A stretch of 8,625 nt of DNA from Weeksellaceae bacterium (GTDB lineage Bacteria; Bacteroidota; Bacteroidia; Flavobacteriales; Weeksellaceae). The stretch spans positions 1-8,625 of the forward strand of contig JAKOOI010000146.1 in the NCBI GenBank assembly GCA_022701475.1, in the 5' to 3' direction. Positions 1-5,958 of the stretch are shown one piece after another (position 1 is the first letter of the stretch; each line of letters begins with the position of its first letter). The notes under the pieces are model-generated. The model was not told the origin of the DNA and searched no databases. It saw only the letters and a list, made by a program, of their open reading frames with translations. A program made the position numbers and the translations under genes.

Positions 1-389
1 ACCATGTGATTATCTCTACTGATGATTCCCATATGAAAAGCGTACAGGGTAAATTTGATGTCATTATCGACACCGTTCCTTACGAGCATGATATCAACCC
101 TTATATGCAGACGGTAGCATTGGACGGTACTTTGGTGCTGGTAGGTTTTGTGGGACAGTTTGAAGAGGTTAAGCCAAGTACGTTACCGATGATCTTCCAG
201 CGCCGCTCAGTAGCCGGTTCCCTGATCGGAGGAATTGCCGAAACCCAGGAAATGCTGGACTTCTGCGGCGAACACAATATCGTTTCCGATATTGAGGTGA
301 TTAAGATGCAGGAGATCAACGAAGCGTATGAAAGAATGCTGAAAAGCGATGTGAAATACCGCTTTGTCATTGATATGCAGTCTTTATAA
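1..389 (+). CDS. NADP-dependent alcohol/aldehyde dehydrogenase, YahK-like (3' part)
   Basis: This is the C-terminal part of a medium-chain, zinc-type dehydrogenase of the cinnamyl-alcohol-dehydrogenase/YahK branch. These enzymes reduce aldehydes to alcohols with NADPH in the cytosol. The frame is open from the window edge (first full codon at position 3) to TAA at 387-389, about 129 residues, so the 5' two thirds with the catalytic zinc site lie outside the window. What is visible is the end of the Rossmann cofactor domain (FDVIIDTVPYE, then DGTLVLVGF) and the C-terminal signature SVAGSLIGGIAETQEMLDFC ... INEAYERML ... DVKYRFVID. From memory this matches E. coli YahK closely in the last 60 residues. 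The gene stands alone on the plus strand, ends at its own terminator, and converges with the phosphodiesterase gene. The physiological substrate cannot be told from this fragment. Confidence 0.9.
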   Translation, partial: HVIISTDDSHMKSVQGKFDVIIDTVPYEHDINPYMQTVALDGTLVLVGFVGQFEEVKPSTLPMIFQRRSVAGSLIGGIAETQEMLDFCGEHNIVSDIEVIKMQEINEAYERMLKSDVKYRFVIDMQSL

Positions 390-408
390 AACTTCGTTTG
401 TTTCCGAT

Positions 409-438
409 AAAAGCTCTTCAGTTTTGAAGAGCTTTTTT
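409..438 (+). terminator. Rho-independent terminator of the dehydrogenase gene
   Basis: Twenty nucleotides after the dehydrogenase stop, AAAAGCTCTTCA (409-420) and TGAAGAGCTTTT (425-436) form a 12-bp perfect stem with a four-base GTTT loop, followed by more T residues to 438. On the minus strand the hairpin is followed by only four T residues, so it may also stop, less efficiently, transcripts arriving from the convergent phosphodiesterase gene. No other terminator for that gene is visible. Confidence 0.85.
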
Positions 439-583
439 ATTGATCATTAATAAATGACTTAATGAATACTTTTGATGATAACATTAACAAAAGAAACTTC
501 CGGCATTCGACATCCTGCTTCATTCTTCTTCCAGCCTTATAACCCGGTCACGGCTTGATTTCATATTAAATATCAATTAAGCG
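439..583. other. Intergenic stretch with no recognisable feature
   Basis: This is AT-rich sequence between the dehydrogenase terminator and the 8-bp tandem array, where two convergent genes end. I see no plausible reading frame, RNA gene, strong hairpin or promoter in it on either strand. Confidence 0.6.
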
Positions 584-695
584 ATCACATCACTACATAA
601 TTGCATCATTACATTTCCATATTCATATATTGTTACATTGATAAACTGTTACATTGTTACATTGTTACATTGTTACATTGTTACATTGTTACATG
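584..695. repeat. Tandem array of an 8-bp unit (GTTACATT), about 14 units
   Basis: Positions 648-687 are five consecutive perfect copies of GTTACATT, followed by one near-perfect copy (GTTACATG, 688-695). One more perfect copy lies at 632-639, separated by a degenerate unit (GATAAACT, 640-647). In the same 8-bp register the array extends left to about 584 with increasingly degenerate units: ATCACATC, ACTACATA, ATTGCATC, ATTACATT, TCCATATT, CATATATT. That makes 14 units or 112 bp, with most keeping an ACAT-like core. The array ends nine bases before the stop codon of the phosphodiesterase gene, so it lies in that gene's 3' untranslated region, where the transcript would read repeated AUGUAACA. 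The gradient from degenerate to perfect fits replication slippage with homogenisation of the right-hand end. There are no spacers, so it is not a CRISPR. Confidence 0.9.
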
Positions 696-704
696 ATTAT
701 ACAA

Positions 705-1985
705 TTATCTTTCCTTCAGGACTTTTTTCAGGACTTTCAATTTCCCGTCGATAGGATCTGATACTTTCAGTCCCAAAACTTCAGCTACCAGCGGATAGAC
801 ATTTACATTTTCAAATTCATCTATGGTAAGCCCGGATGCAAAGGCGGGGCCCCAGGCGAAGAAGGTGGATTTCATTTCCGGCACCAGCCTTGGGTTATAA
901 CCATGTTTTCCTACGGAAGACTTCTTTCCTTTCTCCAGGAATATTTTCGGTGCTTCCGGAATCAGAAGAATCTGCCCTACCCTGCCATAGCGGTCGTCTT
1001 TTGTTGCAAAATGGAGATATCCGGGAAGCTTTTTATCGAGATAGACTTCATAATCCTGCGTTTTACCGGCCTTCAATTTTCTGTATGTTTTTTTTATATC
1101 AGCCGGATTTTTCACATACACCCTCAGCAGAGTCTGGGAATTATAATAATCGAATTTCTCTTTGTTCAACAGTATGGAGGGAATTTCCAGCGGGCTTCCG
1201 CCGTCTACTTTAATCATTCCGTGATCGGAAACAAAAACAAAATTCACGTTTTTCAGTCCGAGGTCATTTACTTTCCGAACCAGATCGCCAATAGCCCGGT
1301 CTACCAGATGTACGGCATCTTCCGTCTCTTTTGAATCCGGCCCGTGATGATGTCCGCTGGCATCCACTTCGGGGAAATACAGGGAAATGAAATGCGGCCT
1401 TCTGTCCGTCGGCAGCCTTAGCCAGCTGATCACCTTATCCACCTTTTCAGAAGGTGAGAATTTTTCATGGTAAGGATAATAGTAGGAAGGCCTTCTTCCG
1501 CCTGCATTGCTTGCAGAACCTACCCACATCATGGAAGCGGAAACCATTCCCTGCTGCTCGGCCAATGCCCAGAGCGGAGTTCCGCCATACCAGCTTCCGT
1601 CTTCGGCATTCTGCTTATTGCTCATTGCATAATTTTCATTTCTCTTGTAATCGTGGAAATAATTATCGATCAGTCCATGGTGTGCAGGATACAAACCGGT
1701 CATCAGGGTCCAGTGGTTCGGAAAAGTGATGCTTGGGTATCCGGGAATCATTGCTTTGGCTCTGACGCCCTGCCCTGCATATTTCAGAAGGTTTTCAGCG
1801 TGGTATTTTCCGGCATAATCGTACCGGAAACCGTCTGTGGAAATCATGATTACATAAGGTTTTTCCTGTGCTTCCCTGCTGTTGTAGCGGCCGGCGACCG
1901 AAACCTGAGCCGTATCAATTACAGCTTTCTGGCCGGAAACGGCAATGAGCAGAACAAAAAATAAAAGTGTAAGTCCCTTCTTCAT
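705..1985 (-). CDS. Exported ectonucleotide pyrophosphatase/phosphodiesterase (NPP family, alkaline phosphatase superfamily)
   Basis: This 426-residue enzyme is predicted to hydrolyse phosphodiester or pyrophosphate bonds (nucleotides or similar) outside the cytoplasm using two metal ions, probably zinc. Residues 1-18 form a signal peptide (MKK, then a hydrophobic run, cut near SG-Q), with no lipobox cysteine. The complete catalytic set of the NPP family is present: D51 in ISTDGFR, nucleophile T87 in PSITFPNHW, N108 in IDNYF, D208 and H212 in PEVDASGHHHG, D254 and H255 in FVSDHGM, and H361 in SVGKHGYNP. The spacing agrees almost residue for residue with what I recall of the bacterial Xanthomonas NPP. 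The length is that of a single catalytic domain, without the somatomedin or nuclease-like domains of animal ENPPs. The gene is monocistronic, has a candidate promoter box 15 bases upstream of its ATG, and lies downstream of the operon terminator. The exact substrate (nucleotide, phosphate ester or lipid) is not predictable here. Confidence 0.93.
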   Translation of the reverse strand: MKKGLTLLFFVLLIAVSGQKAVIDTAQVSVAGRYNSREAQEKPYVIMISTDGFRYDYAGKYHAENLLKYAGQGVRAKAMIPGYPSITFPNHWTLMTGLYPAHHGLIDNYFHDYKRNENYAMSNKQNAEDGSWYGGTPLWALAEQQGMVSASMMWVGSASNAGGRRPSYYYPYHEKFSPSEKVDKVISWLRLPTDRRPHFISLYFPEVDASGHHHGPDSKETEDAVHLVDRAIGDLVRKVNDLGLKNVNFVFVSDHGMIKVDGGSPLEIPSILLNKEKFDYYNSQTLLRVYVKNPADIKKTYRKLKAGKTQDYEVYLDKKLPGYLHFATKDDRYGRVGQILLIPEAPKIFLEKGKKSSVGKHGYNPRLVPEMKSTFFAWGPAFASGLTIDEFENVNVYPLVAEVLGLKVSDPIDGKLKVLKKVLKER

Positions 1986-2000
1986 TGATTAAATTTTCTG

Positions 2001-2008
2001 CAAAGGTA
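2001..2008 (-). promoter_or_regulatory. Candidate -7 promoter box (TACCTTTG) of the phosphodiesterase gene
   Basis: On the minus strand this octamer matches the Bacteroidota -7 consensus TAnnTTTG. It lies 15 bases before the ATG of the phosphodiesterase gene, giving a short leader. The upstream -33 TTTG element is not clearly present; TTTCTG lies 18 bases upstream. The match is to the consensus only and no start site is known. Confidence 0.45.
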
Positions 2009-2098
2009 CCGGCGGCGGCTGTGAAACAGAAATTTTAAGGGTTAAAAAACAATTAAATTTAATAATGCAACAGCAGAACTTCAACAAAGAACAGCCTT

Positions 2099-2129
2099 AA
2101 AAAAAGAAACCACTGCTTTGCAGCAGTGG
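2099..2129 (-). terminator. Rho-independent terminator of the five-gene envelope operon
   Basis: Read on the minus strand, CCACTGC and GCAGTGG form a perfect 7-bp GC-rich stem (2123-2129 with 2110-2116) around a six-base loop, followed by TTTC and seven T residues. It lies 28 bases after the stop codon of the DOMON gene and before the promoter of the phosphodiesterase gene. It therefore marks the 3' end of the operon and separates the two transcription units. Confidence 0.88.
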
Positions 2130-2157
2130 CTTCACGATATAGAAAATATGTGTTTCC

Positions 2158-2904
2158 CTATTCTTTGATGAGTTTTTCGAAGGATACAGAACCGTCTTTG
2201 AGGGTCACTTCAAGATAGTAATTCCCGGCTTTCAGTTCAGCAACGCTGATTTCCTTCCCATCCGTTTTTACGGACTTCACTTTTCTTCCCGTAGATTCAT
2301 AAATATCGACGGAGCTGATTTTATCAATATTTTTAAAGCTTACCGTTTCTTTTGCCGGATTCGGGTAGAGTACGATGCTGCTTTTCTTCGCTTCCACTTC
2401 TCCGGTAGCCAGTACGGCACCCATGGTAAGTGTGGCATAGCTTCTGGTTCCTCCGCTGTGATAGGCAATTGCCTGGCTGCCTCCTGCTCTCGCATAAAAG
2501 ATATTGATGTTTCCCGGAGCATTCGGAATCGCAAAATCTCCTGTTCCTCCATTGAGTGAACGTGTGGCCACTACTGTTCTGGTACTCCCGGAAACCGTAT
2601 TTGACGTCTGGGTCCAGTCCTGTACCGCATCAGCTGAAGGGGAAGTAAATCCGTTGAAGGTATAGTCACGGCTGGAAGACGAGTTATAGATAAAGCCGTC
2701 TGATCCTGACGCCATACCTGAACTTCCGAAGCCAATCCCAAGCATGGAATTGCTGTCTCCGGTCAGGGTAATAGTAACGGTGGTAGCATTGGTATCCAGC
2801 TTTACCGTCATTCCGGCAGCAGGAAGGCTTACTACTCCTGACGAATACTGCGCGCTGAACGAGGAAGCTGCCGCTAATGATAAAGTAAGTAAAAGTTTTT
2901 TCAT
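2158..2904 (-). CDS. Secreted DOMON-domain protein with T9SS type A sorting domain
   Basis: The protein has 248 residues in three parts. Residues 1-18 are a signal peptide (cut at SA-Q). Residues about 20-163 look like a DOMON domain: a LGIGFG strand, then GMASGSDGFIY, a later ATRSL strand, INIFYARAG and IAYHSGGTRSY. DOMON domains are beta-sandwiches that bind haem b or sugars. M64 and H149 occupy the two places where the cellobiose dehydrogenase cytochrome has its Met and His haem ligands, so haem binding is plausible. Residues about 176-248 are a type A C-terminal sorting domain starting at VLYPNPAKE and ending EKLIKE, which directs export through the type IX secretion system and usually attachment to the cell surface. 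It is the last gene of the operon, and its ATG overlaps the TGA of the ankyrin gene (ATGA), which suggests translational coupling. The DOMON call is by pattern and less certain than the sorting domain. Confidence 0.82.
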   Translation of the reverse strand: MKKLLLTLSLAAASSFSAQYSSGVVSLPAAGMTVKLDTNATTVTITLTGDSNSMLGIGFGSSGMASGSDGFIYNSSSSRDYTFNGFTSPSADAVQDWTQTSNTVSGSTRTVVATRSLNGGTGDFAIPNAPGNINIFYARAGGSQAIAYHSGGTRSYATLTMGAVLATGEVEAKKSSIVLYPNPAKETVSFKNIDKISSVDIYESTGRKVKSVKTDGKEISVAELKAGNYYLEVTLKDGSVSFEKLIKE

Positions 2905-3434
2905 TCGTTAATTTTAAGCAGATTAATTATTTCTTTATTGTTTGTCTGTAAAGCGTATTCGAAAGGGGTCATTCCCTGGGCATCCTTTATGGTTTTATCG
3001 GCTTTATGCCTGAGGAGCATTTCCACCATTTCCCGGTTCCCGAACTTTACGGCCCATGAAAGCGGGGTTGCTCCCGTAGCATCGGCAATATTGGGATCGG
3101 CATTTTTCTGCAACAGGTAAGAGGCCAGCTGCTTATTGTATTTCACGGACAGCCCTGCAAGGGCTGTTCCTTCCTTACTTTTATAATTCAGGTCCTTTAC
3201 ATGGTCTATCAAAAACTTAGCCACGGCTTCATTGCCTCTGTAGCAGGCAAGGATTAACGGAGAGAATCCGTTTTCATTGGTCTGGTTGATGATGTCCGGA
3301 TCCGTTGTCATCAGTTCCTTTATCTCATCTACCGTACCGCTTCTTGCAATATCGTAGATGGATTTTGCTTTTTCCTGAGCTGTCATATATGCAAAGTTCA
3401 GAAAGAAGCCTATGAAAAGAATTACCTTTTTCAT
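2901..3434 (-). CDS. Exported ankyrin-repeat protein
   Basis: The protein has 177 residues, with a signal peptide at 1-19 (MKKVILFIGFFLNF, cut near TA-Q) followed by about five ankyrin repeats. A degenerate first repeat spans about 25-54, followed by repeats near 55-86 (GFSPLILACYRGN), 87-118 (a diverged GTALAGLSVKYN), 119-151 (GATPLSWAVKFGN) and a C-terminal capping repeat at 152-177 (GMTPFEYALQTNN). Ankyrin repeats mediate protein contacts, so its likely role is to scaffold or stabilise a partner in the periplasm. Periplasmic ankyrin proteins are known elsewhere, for example Pseudomonas AnkB acting with catalase KatB, but no catalase is present here. The start overlaps the YceI gene stop as ATGA, and its own stop overlaps the DOMON gene start in the same way, so three genes are chained by 4-bp overlaps. 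The partner is unknown; the operon neighbours are the obvious candidates. Confidence 0.88.
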   Translation of the reverse strand: MKKVILFIGFFLNFAYMTAQEKAKSIYDIARSGTVDEIKELMTTDPDIINQTNENGFSPLILACYRGNEAVAKFLIDHVKDLNYKSKEGTALAGLSVKYNKQLASYLLQKNADPNIADATGATPLSWAVKFGNREMVEMLLRHKADKTIKDAQGMTPFEYALQTNNKEIINLLKINE

Positions 3435-3976
3435 TGTTTTACGAGGACATAATTATACTGTACATTCACGCTTTCCGCTACTTTCTTCATCACCATTTTA
3501 GGAATGGTCACTTTATGATCGGCAGATTTTACCACAAATCCTCCGGACATGTAGATTTTCCCGTCTTTACTGTATACAGAAGCTGTGGAAGTATAGGCTT
3601 TCTCCACGCCGTGAAAATTAAGCTTTCCCTGAACGGTATATTTCTGCGGGCTTCCGGAAAGTTTATCCTTGTCAAAATTCACCAGCTTCCCGGTAAAAGT
3701 GGTTTTGGGATATTTTGCCGTTTCCGCATAGCTTTCATTGAAATGTTCTTCCATAAGCTTTGTCTTGAAATGGAAGTTCTTCACGACTGAGACAGATGCG
3801 AAATCACCGGTATCGGTATTGATCACCGCTACGTTATTGTCATCCTGGGCAAAGACATCCTCAAACATAGGGATAGATGCCTCAAAGGATACTTTTCCTG
3901 TTTTGGTCATATATTTCTGTGCGGAAACCATTCCGGCAAGCAGGAATACTGTGATGCATGATGCAAGCTTTTTCAT
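3431..3976 (-). CDS. YceI family periplasmic lipocalin-like protein
   Basis: The protein has 181 residues, with a signal peptide at 1-19 (cut at SA-Q) followed by a YceI-type domain over nearly the whole mature chain. Recognisable parts are the opening TKTGKVSFEAS strand, FHFKTKLMEEHFNESYAETAKYPKTTFTG (residues about 68-96), the KYTVQGKLNFHGVEKAY segment and the closing VQYNYVLVKQ strand. YceI proteins form an extended lipocalin-like barrel that binds long isoprenoid chains such as polyprenyl pyrophosphate or quinones. In the operon it sits between the cytochrome c lipoprotein (6-bp gap) and the ankyrin protein (4-bp overlap), which makes a quinone or another isoprenoid a reasonable ligand, but the ligand is inferred. 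The cysteine at residue 7 lies in the signal peptide and is not a lipobox. Confidence 0.9.
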   Translation of the reverse strand: MKKLASCITVFLLAGMVSAQKYMTKTGKVSFEASIPMFEDVFAQDDNNVAVINTDTGDFASVSVVKNFHFKTKLMEEHFNESYAETAKYPKTTFTGKLVNFDKDKLSGSPQKYTVQGKLNFHGVEKAYTSTASVYSKDGKIYMSGGFVVKSADHKVTIPKMVMKKVAESVNVQYNYVLVKQ

Positions 3977-3982
3977 ATTGGT

Positions 3983-4321
3983 TTAGTTTTCTTTGAGACC
4001 GTCAGATTTCCACTTGGCGATGATGCTGATCTGCGCGGGAGAAAGGCTTCCGCCCTGCGGCATTTTGGCAGGATCACCGTTCGGTCTGTTGATACGGTCA
4101 ATGATGTTATCGATATTGTTTTTTACCTGATTATAATTCGTTAATGCCAGCGGCCCCGGTGAGTGGCATCCGGCACAGTTGGCATCCATAACCGGTTTTA
4201 CATCTTTGGCATAAGTCACCTGTCCGGCTATAGGCGTTTTATCGGATATTTCCTCATAAGTCCTGCTTTCACAGGCTGTAACCAATACCGCTGATGAAAT
4301 GATATACATAAACTTTTTCAT
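3983..4321 (-). CDS. Small one-haem cytochrome c lipoprotein
   Basis: The protein has 112 residues. The N-terminus MKKFMYIISSAVLVTAC is a lipoprotein signal with a lipobox ending at C17, so the mature protein should be lipid-anchored in the envelope. A single c-type haem motif CAGCH lies at residues 49-53. The likely distal ligand is M87 in KMPQGG, followed by the helix typical of small cytochromes c (SPAQISIIAKWKSDGL). The segment YAKDVKPVMDANCAGCH resembles the cytochrome modules often seen in Bacteroidota envelope proteins. Its job should be electron transfer at the membrane. It is two bases downstream of the barrel gene and six bases upstream of the YceI gene, so all three are surely co-transcribed. 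The electron donor and acceptor are not visible; the DOMON and YceI neighbours are candidates. Confidence 0.92.
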   Translation of the reverse strand: MKKFMYIISSAVLVTACESRTYEEISDKTPIAGQVTYAKDVKPVMDANCAGCHSPGPLALTNYNQVKNNIDNIIDRINRPNGDPAKMPQGGSLSPAQISIIAKWKSDGLKEN

Positions 4322-4323
4322 AC

Positions 4324-5166
4324 TTAAAATACTCTGTAAAGGTTAAACCCGAAGAAAATCTGTCCTTTGTCCCATCGTCCTGCCGCATTGGTAAGGTAGC
4401 CGATGTCCGAATTCAGCTGGGAATTGGTAAACAGCAGCTGGAATACGTGCCCTCCCGTTTCTATATCCATTCCCAGGGAAAGCGGGTTTTTATAGAAACT
4501 GTGGTTGTCAAAGTTCACAAAATACTCGGCATTGATGGAAATTCTTTTTGAAATCTTATACCGGCCGCCGAGTCCTGCCAGGAACTGGTTTTTATCCTCC
4601 GCTGCGGGATCATAAAGATTTTTGTGAACATAGGATGGCGTCAGCTGAAGGGAAAAGCTGTCGCTGAAGCGTCTGGAGACCAGAGCCTGTGTAAGATAAG
4701 ACAGCCTGTCGTTAAACTTCAGGTACGGATAATTGTCTTTGCTGAGGTCCGTATTGACGGCCATCACATGATAGCCTGCTACATCTACCGGAAAGTTTTC
4801 GTTTTGCTTCACCAGCCTGTATTTGGCGCCGCCTTCGAAAGTCTTGAGGTTGGTTTCCCGGGAAAGGCTGAGGGAAAGCCAGTCGGTGGCCCCGTAAATA
4901 ACACCCAGCTTGGTAGAAGCATCATCAAGACCGAAGAAGTCCTTGAATCCCCTGCTTACATCACCGAAGCGGTGAGCCACCACGATATACCATTCGTTTT
5001 TTGCGGAGAGTTTGGTGGATTGTCCCGTAACAATCTGAAGTGCTTTAAAAGCAGGTTGCGAATTTTCAGCGGGCGCCTGAACCGTATCAATATCCTTCAG
5101 CAAATCTTCCTGGGCAAACAGGATTCCTGAAGCAAATACTGACAAAAATAAGAGAGTTTTCGTCAT
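4324..5166 (-). CDS. DUF5777-type outer-membrane beta-barrel protein
   Basis: With the start chosen here the protein has 280 residues: signal peptide MTKTLLFLSVFASGILFA (1-18, cut before Q19), a short linker, then alternating amphipathic strands to a terminal aromatic residue (LYRVF), as in outer-membrane barrels. The segment around residues 65-100 (HRFGDVSRGFKDFFGLDD, then TKLGVIYGATDWLSLSLS) is what I associate with the DUF5777 family, whose function is not established. An ATG nine codons upstream (5193) is also in frame, but it would add MSYNFNATC before the signal peptide and overlaps the predicted -7 promoter box, so 5166 is preferred. It is the first gene of the operon and two bases before the cytochrome c gene. 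A role as pore or anchor for the redox partners is possible but inferred. Confidence 0.82.
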   Translation of the reverse strand: MTKTLLFLSVFASGILFAQEDLLKDIDTVQAPAENSQPAFKALQIVTGQSTKLSAKNEWYIVVAHRFGDVSRGFKDFFGLDDASTKLGVIYGATDWLSLSLSRETNLKTFEGGAKYRLVKQNENFPVDVAGYHVMAVNTDLSKDNYPYLKFNDRLSYLTQALVSRRFSDSFSLQLTPSYVHKNLYDPAAEDKNQFLAGLGGRYKISKRISINAEYFVNFDNHSFYKNPLSLGMDIETGGHVFQLLFTNSQLNSDIGYLTNAAGRWDKGQIFFGFNLYRVF

Positions 5167-5190
5167 ACACGTTGCATTAAAGTTGTATGA

Positions 5191-5198
5191 CAAAATTA
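5191..5198 (-). promoter_or_regulatory. Predicted -7 promoter box (TAATTTTG) of the envelope operon
   Basis: On the minus strand TAATTTTG fits the Bacteroidota -7 consensus TAnnTTTG exactly. With the usual position of this box, transcription would start near 5187, about 20 bases before the ATG at 5166. No TTTG is found at the -33 position, where a palindromic operator lies instead. This is the pattern expected of an activator-dependent promoter. Confidence 0.55.
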
Positions 5199-5220
5199 TC
5201 GACTTGTGATTTTATAAGTG

Positions 5221-5236
5221 TGTGATAAAAGTCACC
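5221..5236. promoter_or_regulatory. Crp/Fnr-type operator upstream of the envelope operon
   Basis: The plus strand reads TGTGA-TAAAAG-TCACC, a GTGA-N6-TCAC perfect inverted repeat that differs from the E. coli CRP consensus TGTGA-N6-TCACA by one base. The centre (5228.5) is about 41.5 bases upstream of the start site predicted from the TAATTTTG box, the classic class II activator position. The site lies between the Crp/Fnr-family gene and the operon. A second TGTGA half-site (5205-5209) occurs 16 bp nearer the promoter. Binding is inferred. Confidence 0.55.
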
Positions 5237-5249
5237 AAGACAGATGTTT

Positions 5250-5927
5250 TTACGGATTATAAATTATACCCAAGGCACCACTATCTGTAACTTGTTCTTT
5301 TACAGGTATTTTTATCCCTTCTTTGGTCTGTGTAAGTTCCCCTTCATTCTCCATTTTCTTCAGTACCCTGCTGATTACCTCGCGCGAAGTACCCAGGTTT
5401 CCCGCAATTTCACGGTGGGTAAGCCGGATAGGATTGTTTCCGGTCATGGTGATCTGCTGGCGGATATAGTTCAGCACCCGCTTGTCGAGCCTGTGGAAAA
5501 CGGCATCATTCACCATGCTCATCACATCAGAAAACCGCTTGTCATATTCATGATAAAAAACTTTATTGATAGCCGGAAAGCGGATCAGCCATTCATGGAT
5601 CACGGAAACCGGTATCAGCATAATTTCTGAATCCTCTTCGGCCATTGCATATACACGGCTGATGTAATCTGTGAGGATGGACGAAAAGGTCATCATACAG
5701 GTATCGTTTTTCCGGATGTAATAATAAACAAGCTCACGCCCGTCATTAAGCGTAAAAACCTTTACGGAACCGGTAATGAGAAAGGGAACAAATTTGTTCT
5801 TCTGCCCTTCCCGAACGATTTCGGTTTTTGCTTTAATGCTGGTGATAACAGCATGGCGGTCGATCTCATTTAAAAATTCGCTACCCATAAAGCCGAATTT
5901 ATTGAGAATAAACTGATTATTTACCAT
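5250..5927 (-). CDS. Crp/Fnr family transcriptional regulator
   Basis: The protein has 225 residues and two domains. Residues about 20-115 are the cyclic-nucleotide-binding-like beta-roll (EIVREGQKNKFVPFLITGSVKVF). After a dimer helix (about 118-160) there is a winged helix-turn-helix at about 167-210, with IRLTHREIAGNLGTSREVISRVLKK split over the two helices. The recognition helix SREVISR keeps the Arg-Glu-x3-Arg pattern of CRP (SRETVGR) and also the Ser found in FNR. There is no N-terminal cysteine cluster and only one cysteine (C77), so it should not carry an FNR-type iron-sulphur cluster. The cAMP-contacting Arg-Ser of CRP is also absent; the segment is NDTCMMTF as in many Bacteroidota paralogues. 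The effector is therefore unknown. The gene lies 83 bases upstream of the envelope operon on the same strand, with a matching palindrome between them, so it probably controls that operon. Confidence 0.92.
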   Translation of the reverse strand: MVNNQFILNKFGFMGSEFLNEIDRHAVITSIKAKTEIVREGQKNKFVPFLITGSVKVFTLNDGRELVYYYIRKNDTCMMTFSSILTDYISRVYAMAEEDSEIMLIPVSVIHEWLIRFPAINKVFYHEYDKRFSDVMSMVNDAVFHRLDKRVLNYIRQQITMTGNNPIRLTHREIAGNLGTSREVISRVLKKMENEGELTQTKEGIKIPVKEQVTDSGALGIIYNP

Positions 5928-5950
5928 ATTCTTTGAATCTTACCCAACAG

Positions 5951-5958
5951 CAAAGATA
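5951..5958 (-). promoter_or_regulatory. Candidate -7 promoter box (TATCTTTG) of the regulator gene
   Basis: TATCTTTG on the minus strand fits TAnnTTTG and lies 23 bases before the ATG of the regulator gene. Immediately upstream is the 8-bp palindrome ACAATTGT (5960-5967), overlapping a TGTGA half-site (5965-5969, plus strand). This could allow autoregulation, though one half-site is weak evidence. No clear -33 TTTG is seen. Confidence 0.45.

Noticed and set aside
101..370. 89-codon open frame on the minus strand opposite the dehydrogenase gene
   Set aside because: It is a shadow of the clearly conserved plus-strand dehydrogenase frame and has no recognisable protein pattern.
584..695. CRISPR array
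   Set aside because: The repeat unit is only 8 bp with no spacers, and no cas gene is present in the window.
836..1964. Several plus-strand open frames of 91-165 codons opposite the phosphodiesterase gene
   Set aside because: The minus strand carries a complete enzyme with all catalytic residues; the plus-strand frames overlap each other and show no family signature.
2052..2063. Perfect 12-bp palindrome ATTAAATTTAAT as an operator upstream of the phosphodiesterase gene
   Set aside because: It is made only of A and T in an AT-rich intergenic stretch, where such palindromes arise by chance, and no regulator can be linked to it.
4624..5130. 168-codon plus-strand open frame opposite the barrel gene
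   Set aside because: It is antisense to a coherent exported protein in a tight operon and has no recognisable domain, promoter or terminator.
5250..5927. Classic oxygen-sensing FNR with an iron-sulphur cluster
   Set aside because: There is a single cysteine (C77) and no N-terminal cysteine cluster, so the oxygen-sensing cluster cannot form as in FNR.
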